A stretch of DNA of 64,000 nt from Beroe forskalii. Its lineage: Eukaryota > Ctenophora > Nuda > Beroida > Beroidae. Below the pieces are notes generated by a model. That model saw nothing but the letters and a program-made list of their open reading frames with translations. It was not told the origin of the DNA and did not search any database. Where the stretch lies: NCBI GenBank assembly GCA_011033025.1, contig WFMF01000073.1, forward strand, positions 62,001 to 126,000, in the 5' to 3' direction. Below are positions 1-10,583 of this stretch, one piece after another. The translations under genes and the position numbers were made by a program. The number at the start of each line of letters is the position of its first letter. Position 1 is the stretch's first letter.

Positions 1-157
1 TTATGGTCATGCTCTTCTACTCTTCTGTTACCTACATTGAATTTTGGGCAATTGCAATAGTTCAATTTCATTTCCTCATTTTTTTATTCCAAAAGATGAT
101 ATTTATTATTATAACTTTTGATGCACTATGCAGTGTTTGATTGGCGTTTTCTTTCAG

Positions 158-1410
158 AAAAAAGACGTACTGGAGAGGGTCAGCAACCTCCTTAATCTCG
201 CCAAGCAAGAATCTAGTGAACGGTGAGTTTACATTCTGCTGGTCTCTCTGTTTCGTCCTCTTGAACAGGGTTTAACTTGTCTTCCGGCTACTTGCTGCTG
301 ATCTAAATCATATTTGGGCCATATCCGAATGCTCTGCTCACTTTCAAGGCTATCAGCTCAAGATACCCTTTTCAGAGCTTTACACAGGACTTCTCGGATA
401 AAATCGTGCGCGTATTTTTGAACTTTTGAACAGGAACATCGAAAAGCTTTTCCGTGCACGTTTTCTTCCGCGTTTTTGTCCGAGAAAACGGGGTACAGGA
501 ACATCGCTGTTATGTTATCAGGCTTTCTGTAAACCCTTTCTTCTCCCGCAGAGCAATATCGAAGTCCCCTGAGCGATCCCGGACGGGCAAGTCTACCCGA
601 ACGAGCACACGTCACCAGATGTACAACAGGGACCGGAGGGCGGGGTTCTTCTCTACTGAGCTGCCTGATGTGGAGAACGTCAACCTTTACAGGGTAATTA
701 GAACAGCTAGGGTAACTGTTGGGGAGTGAAGACCAAAAATATGCCCTAACCAACTTTTCCGATTCTTGGGCTAGGTTTTTTGGGTTTCATCCCCCCACTG
801 TGGGTAGGAGTGAGGAAAAGATTAATGATTTACATCGGTTTTGCTTTTAAATGTTCTAGTTTTATGATCGCTAAATTATATAATTGACATTAACGTTTAA
901 TGAACATTTAATGAACAAAAGGGTTCAATACAGATAATATTAAATATGCATGATGCTAAAAAAGCACATCTAGAAATCCATTCTTACTTTTACCTTTAGC
1001 TCCAGGTGACTTAAGCAACCTGAAAACAGGTATGTTGGACACAGAAAGTACCTAATATTTGTGTTCAAACTTCAATCCAATTCCATTTTATGACATAATG
1101 AGCTCACTGTTTGTAGTCACTAGTCAGGCCATTTCAATTATATTTACAATTTGTACTGAATTCCGTCATGTTTATGCTCAACATAAAGCTTTAGGATACT
1201 ACAGTAGACGAAGTAAAGCCGGTGGAGCCAGCGGACGAGAAAGTCGAAGAAGCTGAGCCTGAAACAGCGGAAACAAAGGAAGCTGCTGCTGCAGGAGAAC
1301 TGACTGGGATCCTAGGAAAGTCGTCAAACGCCGTTACGAGTAGCTCCAAAAAGGATGAAAATAATGTTAGCAAAGCTCAGAAAGAAGTTAGAATCGTGTC
1401 GCCACTCTAA
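158..1410 (+). CDS. 3' end (three exons) of an unrecognised protein with an acidic, Ala/Glu-rich tail
   Basis: I read three exons: 158-222, 552-693 and 1195-1410, the last ending in TAA. Each junction has AG before and GT after, and the phases agree (two bases carried from exon 1 to 2, none from 2 to 3). Exon 1 encodes a short amphipathic stretch (KKDVLERVSNLLNLAKQ). Exon 2 is basic and Ser/Arg-rich (SPERSRTGKSTRTSTRH) and ends in a hydrophobic/acidic patch. Exon 3 is strongly acidic with runs of Glu and Ala, then Ser/Lys-rich up to a C-terminal RIVSPL. I see no catalytic motif, signal peptide or membrane segment, and I do not recognise the family. The tail looks disordered. The 5' part of the gene lies before the window. 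The exon structure is well supported; the identity is unknown. Confidence 0.62.
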
Positions 1411-2040
1411 CTCAACCTCAGGATATGAAAAATTTGTTATTTAAGGTTCTCGCATAGGACTTCAACTACTGAAGCCGATGAACAGGAGTCAGGATGCCGA
1501 TGAGCAATCAGTATCACTCTTTAAGTTTAACTTTAAGTATGATCGTGATTTGCTTCGGCGTGAAACTAAATCACAGAATCAGGATGGCGAAATGCACTTG
1601 TAGCTACAATTGTATCTGTAACAGTAAAGGTGATATGGAAGTTTTTTTTATACAATACACACTTTTGAATATGGAAGGTTTTTTGGACGGTCAGTGTATT
1701 AATACCGACGGAGACAATCACATGATGCATTTGCGACTTGGGTTGGCAAATACCTATGTTCGTTTTAATTTTGCGATTTTTCACCGGGCACGTAACCGAT
1801 TTGTTAGAATTAGATTTAGAACCAAAACAACAAGAATGGAGAATGTCATACTCATAGCGTGTCGCTGTGAAGTTTTAGGTCCGTGAAGGTAAAGTCCGTG
1901 ATAATTATGTCCGATAAGGTTTGCAATTGAATTCGCCATGCCATATTGATATATCGCCTGCAGCTGCATTAAAATTTTTATTTAATTTTGCATCAATTCA
2001 TGATATGATATTCAATTCAAGTTTGTTTGCTATCATATAC
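1411..2040. other. Intergenic, no gene seen
   Basis: AT-rich sequence downstream of the first gene. A few 60-130-codon open frames overlap on both strands but show no domain, no splice structure and no conserved composition, so I regard them as chance. Confidence 0.5.
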
Positions 2041-2065
2041 TTTAAGGCCCATGCATAGAACAGCG

Positions 2066-2573
2066 GTCGATCGAAATCGAATGGATGGATTGGTCGATCG
2101 ATCAACTTCATTTGATCGACTGATGTGTTTTAGATAGAAAATATTTGATGTAAAAATATTTGATGTAAAAATATTTGATGTAAAAATATTTTTTTTAGTA
2201 GGGAAACATGTAAATATTGTTCATTTAAACACGATTCAAGTCATTAGGGACCAGTAAAACAAATCATTCGTTCAAATGGAGTTGATCGATCGACCAAGGC
2301 CAATTCCATTCGATCGCATCGACCGACGAACGTTACGGGCGCCTAAGGCACCCGTAACGTTCGTCGGTCGATCGAATGGAATTGGTCGATCGATCAACTT
2401 AGCTTCATTTGATCAAATAGAAAATCTTTGAGCTAGTAGGGAAACAACTAAATATTTGCACATTTAAACACGATTCAAGTCATTAGGGGCCAGTAAAATA
2501 CATCATTTGTTCCAATGAAGTTGATCGATCGACCAATTCCATTCGATCGACCGACGAATTTTACGGGCGCCTA
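2066..2573. repeat. Two adjacent copies of a palindromic MITE rich in GATCGATCGA
   Basis: Copy A (about 2066-2343) and copy B (about 2347-2571) each have terminal inverted repeats of about 50 bp, containing GATCGATCGACC, CCATTCGATCG and CGTTACGGGCGCC. Their interiors are direct repeats of each other (both carry CATTTAAACACGATTCAAGTC). Where they abut, the two ends form an almost perfect hairpin around 2344. No coding capacity. Copy B lacks part of the interior, including a small TTTGATGTAAAAATA tandem seen in copy A at about 2145-2190. Confidence 0.7.
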
Positions 2574-2599
2574 GGTGTGTGTATGCGCCTTACTAATGT

Positions 2600-2955
2600 T
2601 GATCCTAAGCCCGCATAGGACCATAGGTGTGTGTACGCGCCGCGCACTTCCCTACGAGACAGCGCGCGCGAGCCACAGGGATATACGTATTTAGCAAGTA
2701 TGTGCCGCGCGCTTCCCTACGTTCGCGTTGCCGCGCAACGCGACGCAATCATTGTCGTTATACGATGTATGACCCGCTGACGCCTTGTCGCGATCGTACG
2801 AATGTACAAGGTTTGTCGTACGATGTATAACCCGCTGGCGTCAGCGCCGCGCGCGCGGCGCTGATTCTCGAGAGGGTCAGACAACTGACGCCAGCCGCAA
2901 AGTGGCTTCTGATGAAGCGCGCGCGTACACGCACACCTATGCGGGTTTAAAAACC
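2600..2955. repeat. GC-rich foldback repeat, related to one at 35.8 kb
   Basis: The left side reads CCTAAGCCCGCATAGG ... GTGTGTACGCGCC, and the right side (about 2915-2950) is its inverse (GCGTACACGCACACCTATGCGGG). The interior is CpG-rich with CGCGCG palindromes. A closely similar left end occurs at 35,819-35,910, so this is a dispersed family. The open frames through it are by-products of the CpG-rich composition. Confidence 0.6.
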
Positions 2956-3097
2956 TGACCTCCTCGCGCGCAAGCAAATATATGAAAACTGTCAAAACTC
3001 TTATCATTTATTAAATTATTTAATTAACTTTTTGGCTGATGGTGATTGGTGATGGTTATCACAAAATAATGATATGAAATATAATAATAATAATAAT

Positions 3098-6000
3098 ACT
3101 CCAGTAGCCCAGGCAAAGTCAGTATGCAACATTCGAGTGGACAAAGTTGCTCAACGGTTTTTGGTACTTCCAACTGTGCTTTATCGAAAAAATTCACTGC
3201 CCTTTCGTGAATCGACGTCATGGGTGGTGCTATGGCCACGCCCATTTTTCGCATGGTTAAATGGCTGTAACTCCGGTTCCTTTTGGAGTTGGGAGCAAAC
3301 ATACCACCTTAAAATGACCGCAATGGACACATTATGCCAGGCGGATGATGGTTTTGAAGCCCTCAGACCTTTCGTTTTCGAGTTACAGCCAAAAAACTGA
3401 TTTTTCGTCACCCGCGAGCCAACGCAAGGTAAAAATCGAACCTTTCGTTCCTTTTGGAGTTCAGCATGAAACAACCAGGTTAAGATGACCGTTGTCACCC
3501 AATCATGAGGGAAAGATGATGGTTTTGAAGCCTTACGACCTTCTATTTTGTAGAAAGTGCACAAAAATAGGGATTTAAAAGCAGTTACAAAGCCATCGGA
3601 CCTTATCGAAACTATATACTTTGTTTTGGACACCAACGAAGCACTAAGGCGATGTTTGTATACAACTTGTTCCTTAGCATATGCTTTAAAATGCTCAGGA
3701 AGAGACTTATGGGCGAAGAACTGATTTCTGGGGCACCAGCAGGACATTACAACTTGCTCCTTTGCTAATAAACATAAGCCCTCAATGGTCAGGAAGGGAG
3801 TTATGGGCAAAAACTGATATTTGGGCAACTGTGATGCATATTTGCATAGCACCTTCCTATTGTACCCCTTTTCCACTTGCAATGGGGACCCACTTAGACC
3901 ACCTGCTGTATGGAGCTCGTGGTCTAATTTAGTATTGAGTTTGAGTTTGGTGTAGTGGAGGTATTTTTATCTACATATTACAGTACAAAGGTGCTGCAAT
4001 ATGATCAACCATGTCTCTATAGATCATATAGATCTCTATGTAGATCAGGAATGTTTCTCAAGAGGCTTCCAAGTTGAGGATGATCAAGGGAAGAATTGAT
4101 CGGCAAACGAGTGACTTTACATCGATTTCGTGAGGGTTGTTGCCTTTTTATTCATTGGGTGTATTTTAAAACAGCAGCTTCCGAGTCAAGGGTGATCATA
4201 GAAGAAGGATCCTAGGTTGTGCATAATCACATACCGCTCTCTACGCCTCTGAAGGGACATCAGACCAAGCCTGTTCAACCTTTCCCAGAAAGATATCCAA
4301 TGATGTTGCATGTAAAAGCTCATCCAGTTTCTTCATGGCTAAGATAGGCACTTCACAGTAGTACATCTATTTATGATGTGCAGCGTGTACAACTTTAATT
4401 TGGTCTTAAAAAGTAAAAAGAAGAGAAATGGCCATGTTTATCTAGAAATTGTTTAAAAAATCATATGTATAAGTATAAACATGGCTACCGGGCTTCTTAT
4501 ACTCTTACTAAAGACCAATACGAAGTCTCGATGTAGGCAGCAACCCTCACAAAATCGCTGTTCAATCACTCATTTGCCGTCGTTCTTCAGAGTTTGTGGA
4601 ATGCTGTTCTAAAAGACAATTATGTCCTTCATCCTTCGAGGCATTCAAATCAAGACTTACATGGAACCTTTTACCTTGATCATCCTCAACTTGGAAGCCT
4701 CTTGATCTACCTCAAGTTCTAGGCTACACTTCACCAAACCCATACTCAATACTAGATTTGGCCACGGGCTCCATACAGCAGGTGATCTAATCCAATTAGT
4801 AATTGGATACCCATTGCGAGCGGACAAGGGGTACAATAGAGCAATAGAGCAATAGGAAGGTTCTATGCATCACAGTTGCCCAAATATCAGTTTTTGCCCA
4901 TAACTTCCTTCCTGACCATTTTAGGGCTTATGTTTATTAGCAAAGGAGCAAGTTGTAATAAAATATTAAACATGACCATTGCACACCATTTGTGCAGTGC
5001 ACCCAAAGCAAAGTCTCTACGATCTTCCTGGGGTTAGGTACAATAATCACCTCCACTTTGCCCTGTGGACACCAATCGAAATATCAGTTTTTTCGCCCAT
5101 AACTCTCTTGCTGAACATTTTAGGGTATAATATAATGTTTATTAACATTTAACAAGTTGTACATAAACATGGCTATTACAATTCATTTGCACCCAAAACG
5201 AAGTGTCAACGACTTTCCTGGGCCAATATACAAAAATCTACTCTGCTATAGTGCTATGTCCTGCTGGTGCCCGGAAATCAGTTCTTCGCCCATAAGTCTC
5301 TTCCTGAGCATTTTAAAGCATATGCTAAGGAACAAGTTGTATACAAACATGGCCTTAGCGCTTCGTTGGTGTCCAAAACAAAGTCTCTACGTCCTATGAC
5401 CTTCCTGAGCTAAGTTATGAAATATCAAGCCTGCGCGTGACCTTAAAAAGGGTGTGGTTAATATGGACCTTAAGATCGCCATAAAGATCAGATGTCATGA
5501 TAAAGCTACATCAGATTCTACATGATCTGAAGGGTTAGTAACTGTTGCTAACGGATGGACCTTTCATCCTGGAGTACGTGAAGAAAAAATGATATAGTTT
5601 CGATAAGGTCCGATGGCTTTGTAACTGCTTTTAAATCCCTATTTTCGTGCACTTTCTACAAAATAGAAGGTCGTAAGGCTTCAAAACCATCATCTTTCCC
5701 TCATAATTGGGTAACGGTCGTCATCTTAACCTGGTTGTTTCATGCTGAACTCCAAAAGGGCGAACGAAAGGTTCGATTTTACCTTGCGTTGGCTCGCGGG
5801 TGACGAAAAATCAGTTTTTTGGCTGTAACTCGAAAACGAAAGGTCTGAGGGCTTCAAAACCATCATCCGCCTGGCATAATGTGTCCATTGCGGTCATTTT
5901 AAGGTGGTACGTTTGCTCCCAACTCCAAAAGGAACCGGAGTTACAGCCATTTGACCATGCGAAAAATGGGCGTGGCCGTAGCACCACCCATGACGTCGAT

Positions 6001-6113
6001 TCACGAAAGGGCAGTGAATTTTTTCGATAAAGCACAGTTGGAAGTACCAAAAACCGTTGAGCAACTTTGTCCACTCGAATGTTGCATACTGACTTTGCCT
6101 GGGCTACTGGAGT
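3098..6113. mobile_element. 3.0-kb foldback element 1, stems made of about 171-bp modules
   Basis: The left end (ACTCCAGTAGCCCAGG at 3098) is repeated inverted at the right end (CCTGGGCTACTGGAGT, ending at 6113). Both ends abut ATA/TAA microsatellite. Pairing continues inward with minor gaps: 3098-3640 with 5590-6113, 3650-3745 with 5240-5380, and 4020-4143 with 4537-4700, leaving a loop of about 390 bp. Inside the stems the sequence repeats with a period of about 171 bp (CCTTTTGGAGT at 3279 and 3450; GATGATGG at 3344 and 3515). The core CTTTCGTTTTCGAGTTA is shared with elements at 13.4 and 20 kb, and CTTATGGGCGAAGAACTGAT with the one at 50 kb. The 233-codon minus frame over 3181-3882 runs through stem repeats and is not a convincing protein. 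No transposase is visible, so it is probably non-autonomous. Confidence 0.75.
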
Positions 6114-6690
6114 ATAATAATAATAATAATTAAAACTTTTATATTATAGTGGCACATCAACTTAAATGATCGCACAGCTGTGCGACGAAAACAAATGTTA
6201 AAATGACTATAAGCTCTACTTTTCTTAATGAAATGACACAAGTGCAAGGACTGTCACTGAGGGTGTTTCCCCAAAAAGTTGCCTAAAGTAATAAAAGTTA
6301 TGAAATATGTTTTGACCAATATGCTGTTGGACACAAATTTGTCACTCACAGATATGTCACTGGAACTGTGACTGATATTGGTGCCATGGGAGGCAGTTTT
6401 GTAAGTGGATGTGTTTTAGGGGTAGTTGAGCTCAGATGAGGCTCTATGGTAATTTTGCTCTAATTTAGTTATTGGGGTCTCATCAAGCTGTTGAGTTGCC
6501 GAGCTGATGTAGAGCTTTTGTGTTTTTGGTCTTGCTTGGAGCTAATTGGTTGTTGAGCTTATTTGGAGCTATTGAGTTAAGTGGGCTCACAAGGAGCTGT
6601 TTGGTTGATGGGCTCCCATGGAGCTATTGGGTTGATTGGCTATATAGTGACACAATGTTTGTATATTTAGAAGTAATTAATTAATTTGGC
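6114..6690. other. Intergenic, no gene seen
   Basis: AT-rich sequence between the foldback element and the minisatellite. From about 6470 it contains degenerate, widely spaced forerunners of the downstream GGAGCTATTGG repeat. Nothing else is recognisable. Confidence 0.5.
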
Positions 6691-7150
6691 TCACATGGAG
6701 CTATTGGCATGTTGGGCTCACATGGAGCTAGTGGGTTGTTGGGCTCACAAGGAGCTATTGGGTTGATGGGCTCACATGGAGCTTTTGGATTGTTGGGCTC
6801 CCCTGGAGCTATTGGGTTGTTGGGCTCCCCTGGAGCTATTGAGTTGTTGGGCTCCCCTGGATCTTTTGGGTTGTTGGGCTCACATGGAGCTATTGCGTTG
6901 ATGGGCTCACATGGAGCTATTGGGTTGTTGGACTCCCCCCGAGCTATTGGGTTGCTGGGCTGCCCTGGAGCTTATGGGTTGTTGGGCTCCCTGGAGCTAT
7001 TGGGTTGTTGGGCTCCCCTGGAGCTATTGGGTTGTTGGGCTCCCCTGGAGCTATTGGGTTGTTTGGCTCACCTGGAGCTATTGGGTTGTTGGGCTCTCCT
7101 GGAGCTATTGGGTTGTTGGGCTCCCCTGGAGCTATTGGGTTATTGGGTTC
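6690..7150 (+). repeat. 27-bp minisatellite (GGAGCTATTGGGTTGTTGGG core)
   Basis: About 17 head-to-tail copies of a 27-bp unit, GGAGCTATTGG-GTTGTTGGG-CTCCCCT, with CTCACAT and CTCACAA variants towards the left. The unit length is a multiple of three, so one frame (6709-7212) stays open for 167 codons as a 9-residue repeat of the type GAIGLLGSP. A frame slip near 6990 turns it into a different repeat (ELLGCWAPL). There is no signal peptide, no splice context and no homologue I know, so I call it a minisatellite rather than a gene. Confidence 0.75.
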
Positions 7151-7646
7151 ATAAGGAGATACCTAATAAGTTGTTGAACTCACATGCCGTCACATATTAT
7201 GGCCAAATGTAGCTGCTGGGCTTTCAAGATGATGTGGTTCCAGTAATAGTGGTGGTTAGTTGGTGTATAGAATGGTAGTTATTATCTTCATATGGATCCC
7301 TTACTGGTTTTGCTGCACTAGTGATGATGTAACTTGTATGACATATCATAGAGAGGACTCTTGACACATCAAAATACTCACACAAGTTACAAAACCAATA
7401 GAACGCGTTGGGATGTATTCCACTACTGGTGAGTTCAGTAGTGGGATTTGCTAGCATAGTGCAATGGTAGCGACTCATCAGCTCAGACCTAACTGTCAGG
7501 GATGAAGCAGTTAAGGACAGTCTCCAGGGCAACCATCTAGGAGGTGAGCCAAAGATCCCTCTTCAAACATGATAAATAATCAATATTGATTAACACTTAA
7601 CAATAAGAAAATGAAGTAAATACCTGATAATACTTCTTAGTTTGCA

Positions 7647-8518
7647 ATGGAAAGATTGAAAGAGTTGCAAAAGACTGGGACCATCCCTCCACCTCATCAC
7701 AAGCCCATGTACCATCCTGATCATTCAGATCCTATTGTACAATCTGGATCTTCCAACTTCTCAATACCTTCTGCTGGCTCTTCCAAGAGATCAAAAAGGA
7801 AGAGGAGCTTTAGTGAACTTCCCTGGTCAGATTATTTTTCTGACAGAAAAATTGTAGAGGTTAGAGTCTTATTGTTTTACATGATTCTCTTGTGTAATAT
7901 TTATCATATATGATTATACCTCTATCATTATTATCATTTTTATATTCAATTCAATTCAATTCCATTAATTGTTTTACTGCACATTAAAGATTTTATTCCT
8001 TTAAATCTGTGCTGTTATAGGTTTGACCTACAATTCATTATAGAGTTATAGGTATGATGGCTAGAGTATTTCCATTGCAGATTATATTTATTCAACAATA
8101 TCCAAGCATGTTATAAATGTATTACTTGATTTATCTAGAAAAAAATCAATTAAGTTGGTTGGAGAATGGTTTCAATGCTTCATTGCACATTAGATTTTCA
8201 ATTATGTAATTTTCTATTGAGAATTTTTTGCAACTTGAGAATTCAGAAGCAAACTGCCTGAATGCATCATAGGACATCTACTTATCGTTTGAAATTCCAT
8301 GTTTTTCAAGCTATCACTTGCTATACAATAATCTTGAACTCCTATTCAATTCCTATTCAATTTACATTAATTCAAACATCATTCAGGCTGGTAGAAGCAA
8401 ATTCTGTGTGTATAGTAAAGGATCTGGACCAGTAGTCTTGTGCTTACATGGAGGTGGTCACAGCTCATTATCTTGGGCGGTTTTCACTGCTGATCTCTTA
8501 CAGAGGACACAAGTGCAG
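7647..8518 (+). CDS. PPME1: Protein phosphatase methylesterase 1, first two exons only
   Basis: Exon 1 is 7647-7859 (ATG start; 71 codons, ends GAG|GTTAGA). Exon 2 is 8387-8518 (44 codons, ends CAG|GTTTTC). Both are phase 0. PPME1 is the alpha/beta-hydrolase that removes the methyl ester from the C-terminal Leu of the PP2A catalytic subunit. Exon 1 has the basic, Ser-rich N-terminus followed by RSFSELPWSDYF, matching the family's PWSxYF motif. Exon 2 has the first strand and oxyanion loop, LCLHGGGHSSLSWAVF, essentially as in animal PPME1. The nucleophile elbow (GHSMGG), the acid and the catalytic His lie in later exons that I cannot find before the oppositely oriented gene at 10.6 kb. So this is a 5' fragment: truncated, rearranged, or with the rest misplaced. 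Identity is confident; function is doubtful. Confidence 0.85.
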
Positions 8519-8559
8519 GTTTTCATTTTATTATAGCCTTTGACTGTTCATTTCCTAAT

Positions 8560-9470
8560 TAATTAATTATATTAGCCAATTTTGAGGGTACTTGTAGGCG
8601 TGCAATAATAAGTAATATTGCACTCCTCACATTGGCTAATACACTAAGAGCATGGCAAATGGTCATGACGCTAATAAAATTATTGCACTCGGCTTCGCCT
8701 CGTGCAATAATTTGGTATTGTCGCACTCGGCCTGCTCCTCGTGCGACAATACAAATTATTGCACTCAACTTCGCCTCGTGCAATAATTTTTATAATACCA
8801 CTAGAGTGCAGATAACTGCAGTGCAATAACAGGGTGTATTGCACTCTCGTGATATTATATGCTAATATAACTCCCCAGAAGTGATATTGTTGCACTAATA
8901 TACACTCGGCTGACGCCTCGTGCACATTAGTGTACTAATCAACACTCGGCTTTGCCTCGTGAAATAAGGGCAACAATACCACTATGCGTCGTTAAATTAG
9001 CGTATATTAGCGCATTCCCAGCCATGCTCTAAGCGTATATTATACCACTCCAGTGCAGATAACTATAGTGCAATATAAGGGCATATTGCACTCTCAGATA
9101 TCTGATATTTGTACGAGTGCAATATCAAAATATCGATACATATGCACGAGTGCAATATCAAAATATCTTAATATGCACGAGTGCAATATCTCCATACGAA
9201 GGTAGTTTTCCTTACTAATATTAGCAATTACTATATGTGCACTGGTTTTATATTGTGACCATTTTGTGTCGTGGTATAATACGCTAATCTAACTCCCCTA
9301 GTGGTATTGTTGCACTAATTGCACTCAGCTTCGCCTCGTACAATTAGTGCTCTAATCAAACTCGGCTTCGCCTCGTGTGATTAGTGCTGTAATGAACACT
9401 CGGCAATGCCTCGTGCAATAACAGCAACAATACCACTACGGTAGATTAGCGTATATTACATGATTGTAAA
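8560..9470. repeat. Nested MITE cluster with CTCGGCTTCGCCTCGTG motifs
   Basis: At least eight variants of CTCGGCTTCGCCTCGTG, followed by CAATAAT or related AT-rich sequence, lie in both orientations and form many overlapping hairpins. Other internal motifs (TGCAATATCAAAATATC, GCGTATATTAG) also recur. The structure suggests several related MITEs nested in one another, just downstream of the last visible PPME1 exon. A related, more decayed copy lies at about 18,930-19,240. Confidence 0.65.
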
Positions 9471-10583
9471 CACTCAACAATACATTCTTGGACAAATACC
9501 TAATCAAAACATGTACTTAAAGTAATGTATCCAATTTTTTGTTTGAATTGAACAATAGCTATATTGCATTCCTGCAATCCTCATCTCGATAATAAAAAGA
9601 TAAAATTATGAATTGTGTAATAATGATGCAAGCTATCATTATTAAGGTCCATTCAATCTACTTAATTCCGACTGATTCACAACCCCAGATATGTTCAAAG
9701 TTTTTGATGATATCATGTTGTAGGCCAGTATTATGATATTTATAGTTAAAGTTCCTTGACCGAGTTGCACCGAGTGCAATTGCTCAGAGTTTAGGCCTGT
9801 TTTCTTTGCTAGATGCTGTGGCCCAGGTGTCTCAGTTAGGTATAAATATCCTGCTCAAGTAGGAACTTTTTATGCAATTATTTCGACCGAAATCGTCAGC
9901 TTTTAGCTACGTAAGACATGATTTCATACTGGGAATTTATGGATTAATTTTAGCGTTCAGGTCCTAGATCAAACATCGTTATCATAATAATAATAAGATT
10001 CTTCCATCCGGAAACTCATATATTCAAAAAGATTCCCTATGACCCATTTAAATTCAACACTTTAACAAAAATCAAATAAAATTTAGAGTTCTTATTCATT
10101 ACTGACGTTTGACTTTTCATATTTTCTACTCAGAGTCTGTATGAGTCTCATCTACGACTAAAGCACAGCTGTGCATTGAGCCACAGCTTACAACCTCTCC
10201 CTTTCAAATTGCCCATCTAATAAATGGCTCGCTCCTGATTTTTTCTTTCAATTCGTCAACGTTTATCAAAAATTGCCTGAAAGTTTTAGCACGACATCAG
10301 GAATTTTAAGTAGGTACTATAATTGTGGTGCTCAATAACACATCAATTGAATGTTATTTGATAAATATATCATTACAACGAATGCAATTGTTCAATTTAA
10401 AGGAAAGCAGCTAACAAGATATATTAGCTACAGATTGATACATGTTACTATCCATAAGTCGTTAAAACTATTCTAGTCCTTTTCATGATCAAATTTGCTT
10501 ATTCTATTCATGGTGATTGATTCACACCAAAGTATTGGTTTTATATAAATGAATATGATCACAATGAAGTCCAACTGATGAAA
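9471..10583. other. Intergenic, no gene seen
   Basis: AT-rich DNA between the PPME1 fragment and the 3' end of the minus-strand peptidase gene. I looked specifically for the missing PPME1 motifs (LDLRxHG, GHSMGG) on the plus strand and did not find them. Confidence 0.5.

Noticed and set aside
3181-3882. 233-codon minus-strand frame (and similar frames at 5800-6030, 13,492-13,904, 15,600-16,464, 50,025-50,861, 51,511-52,080) as protein genes
   Set aside because: They run through tandem stem modules of foldback elements, appear on both strands because the stems are inverted, and share only the repeat motif (for example [13 protein letters not shown]).
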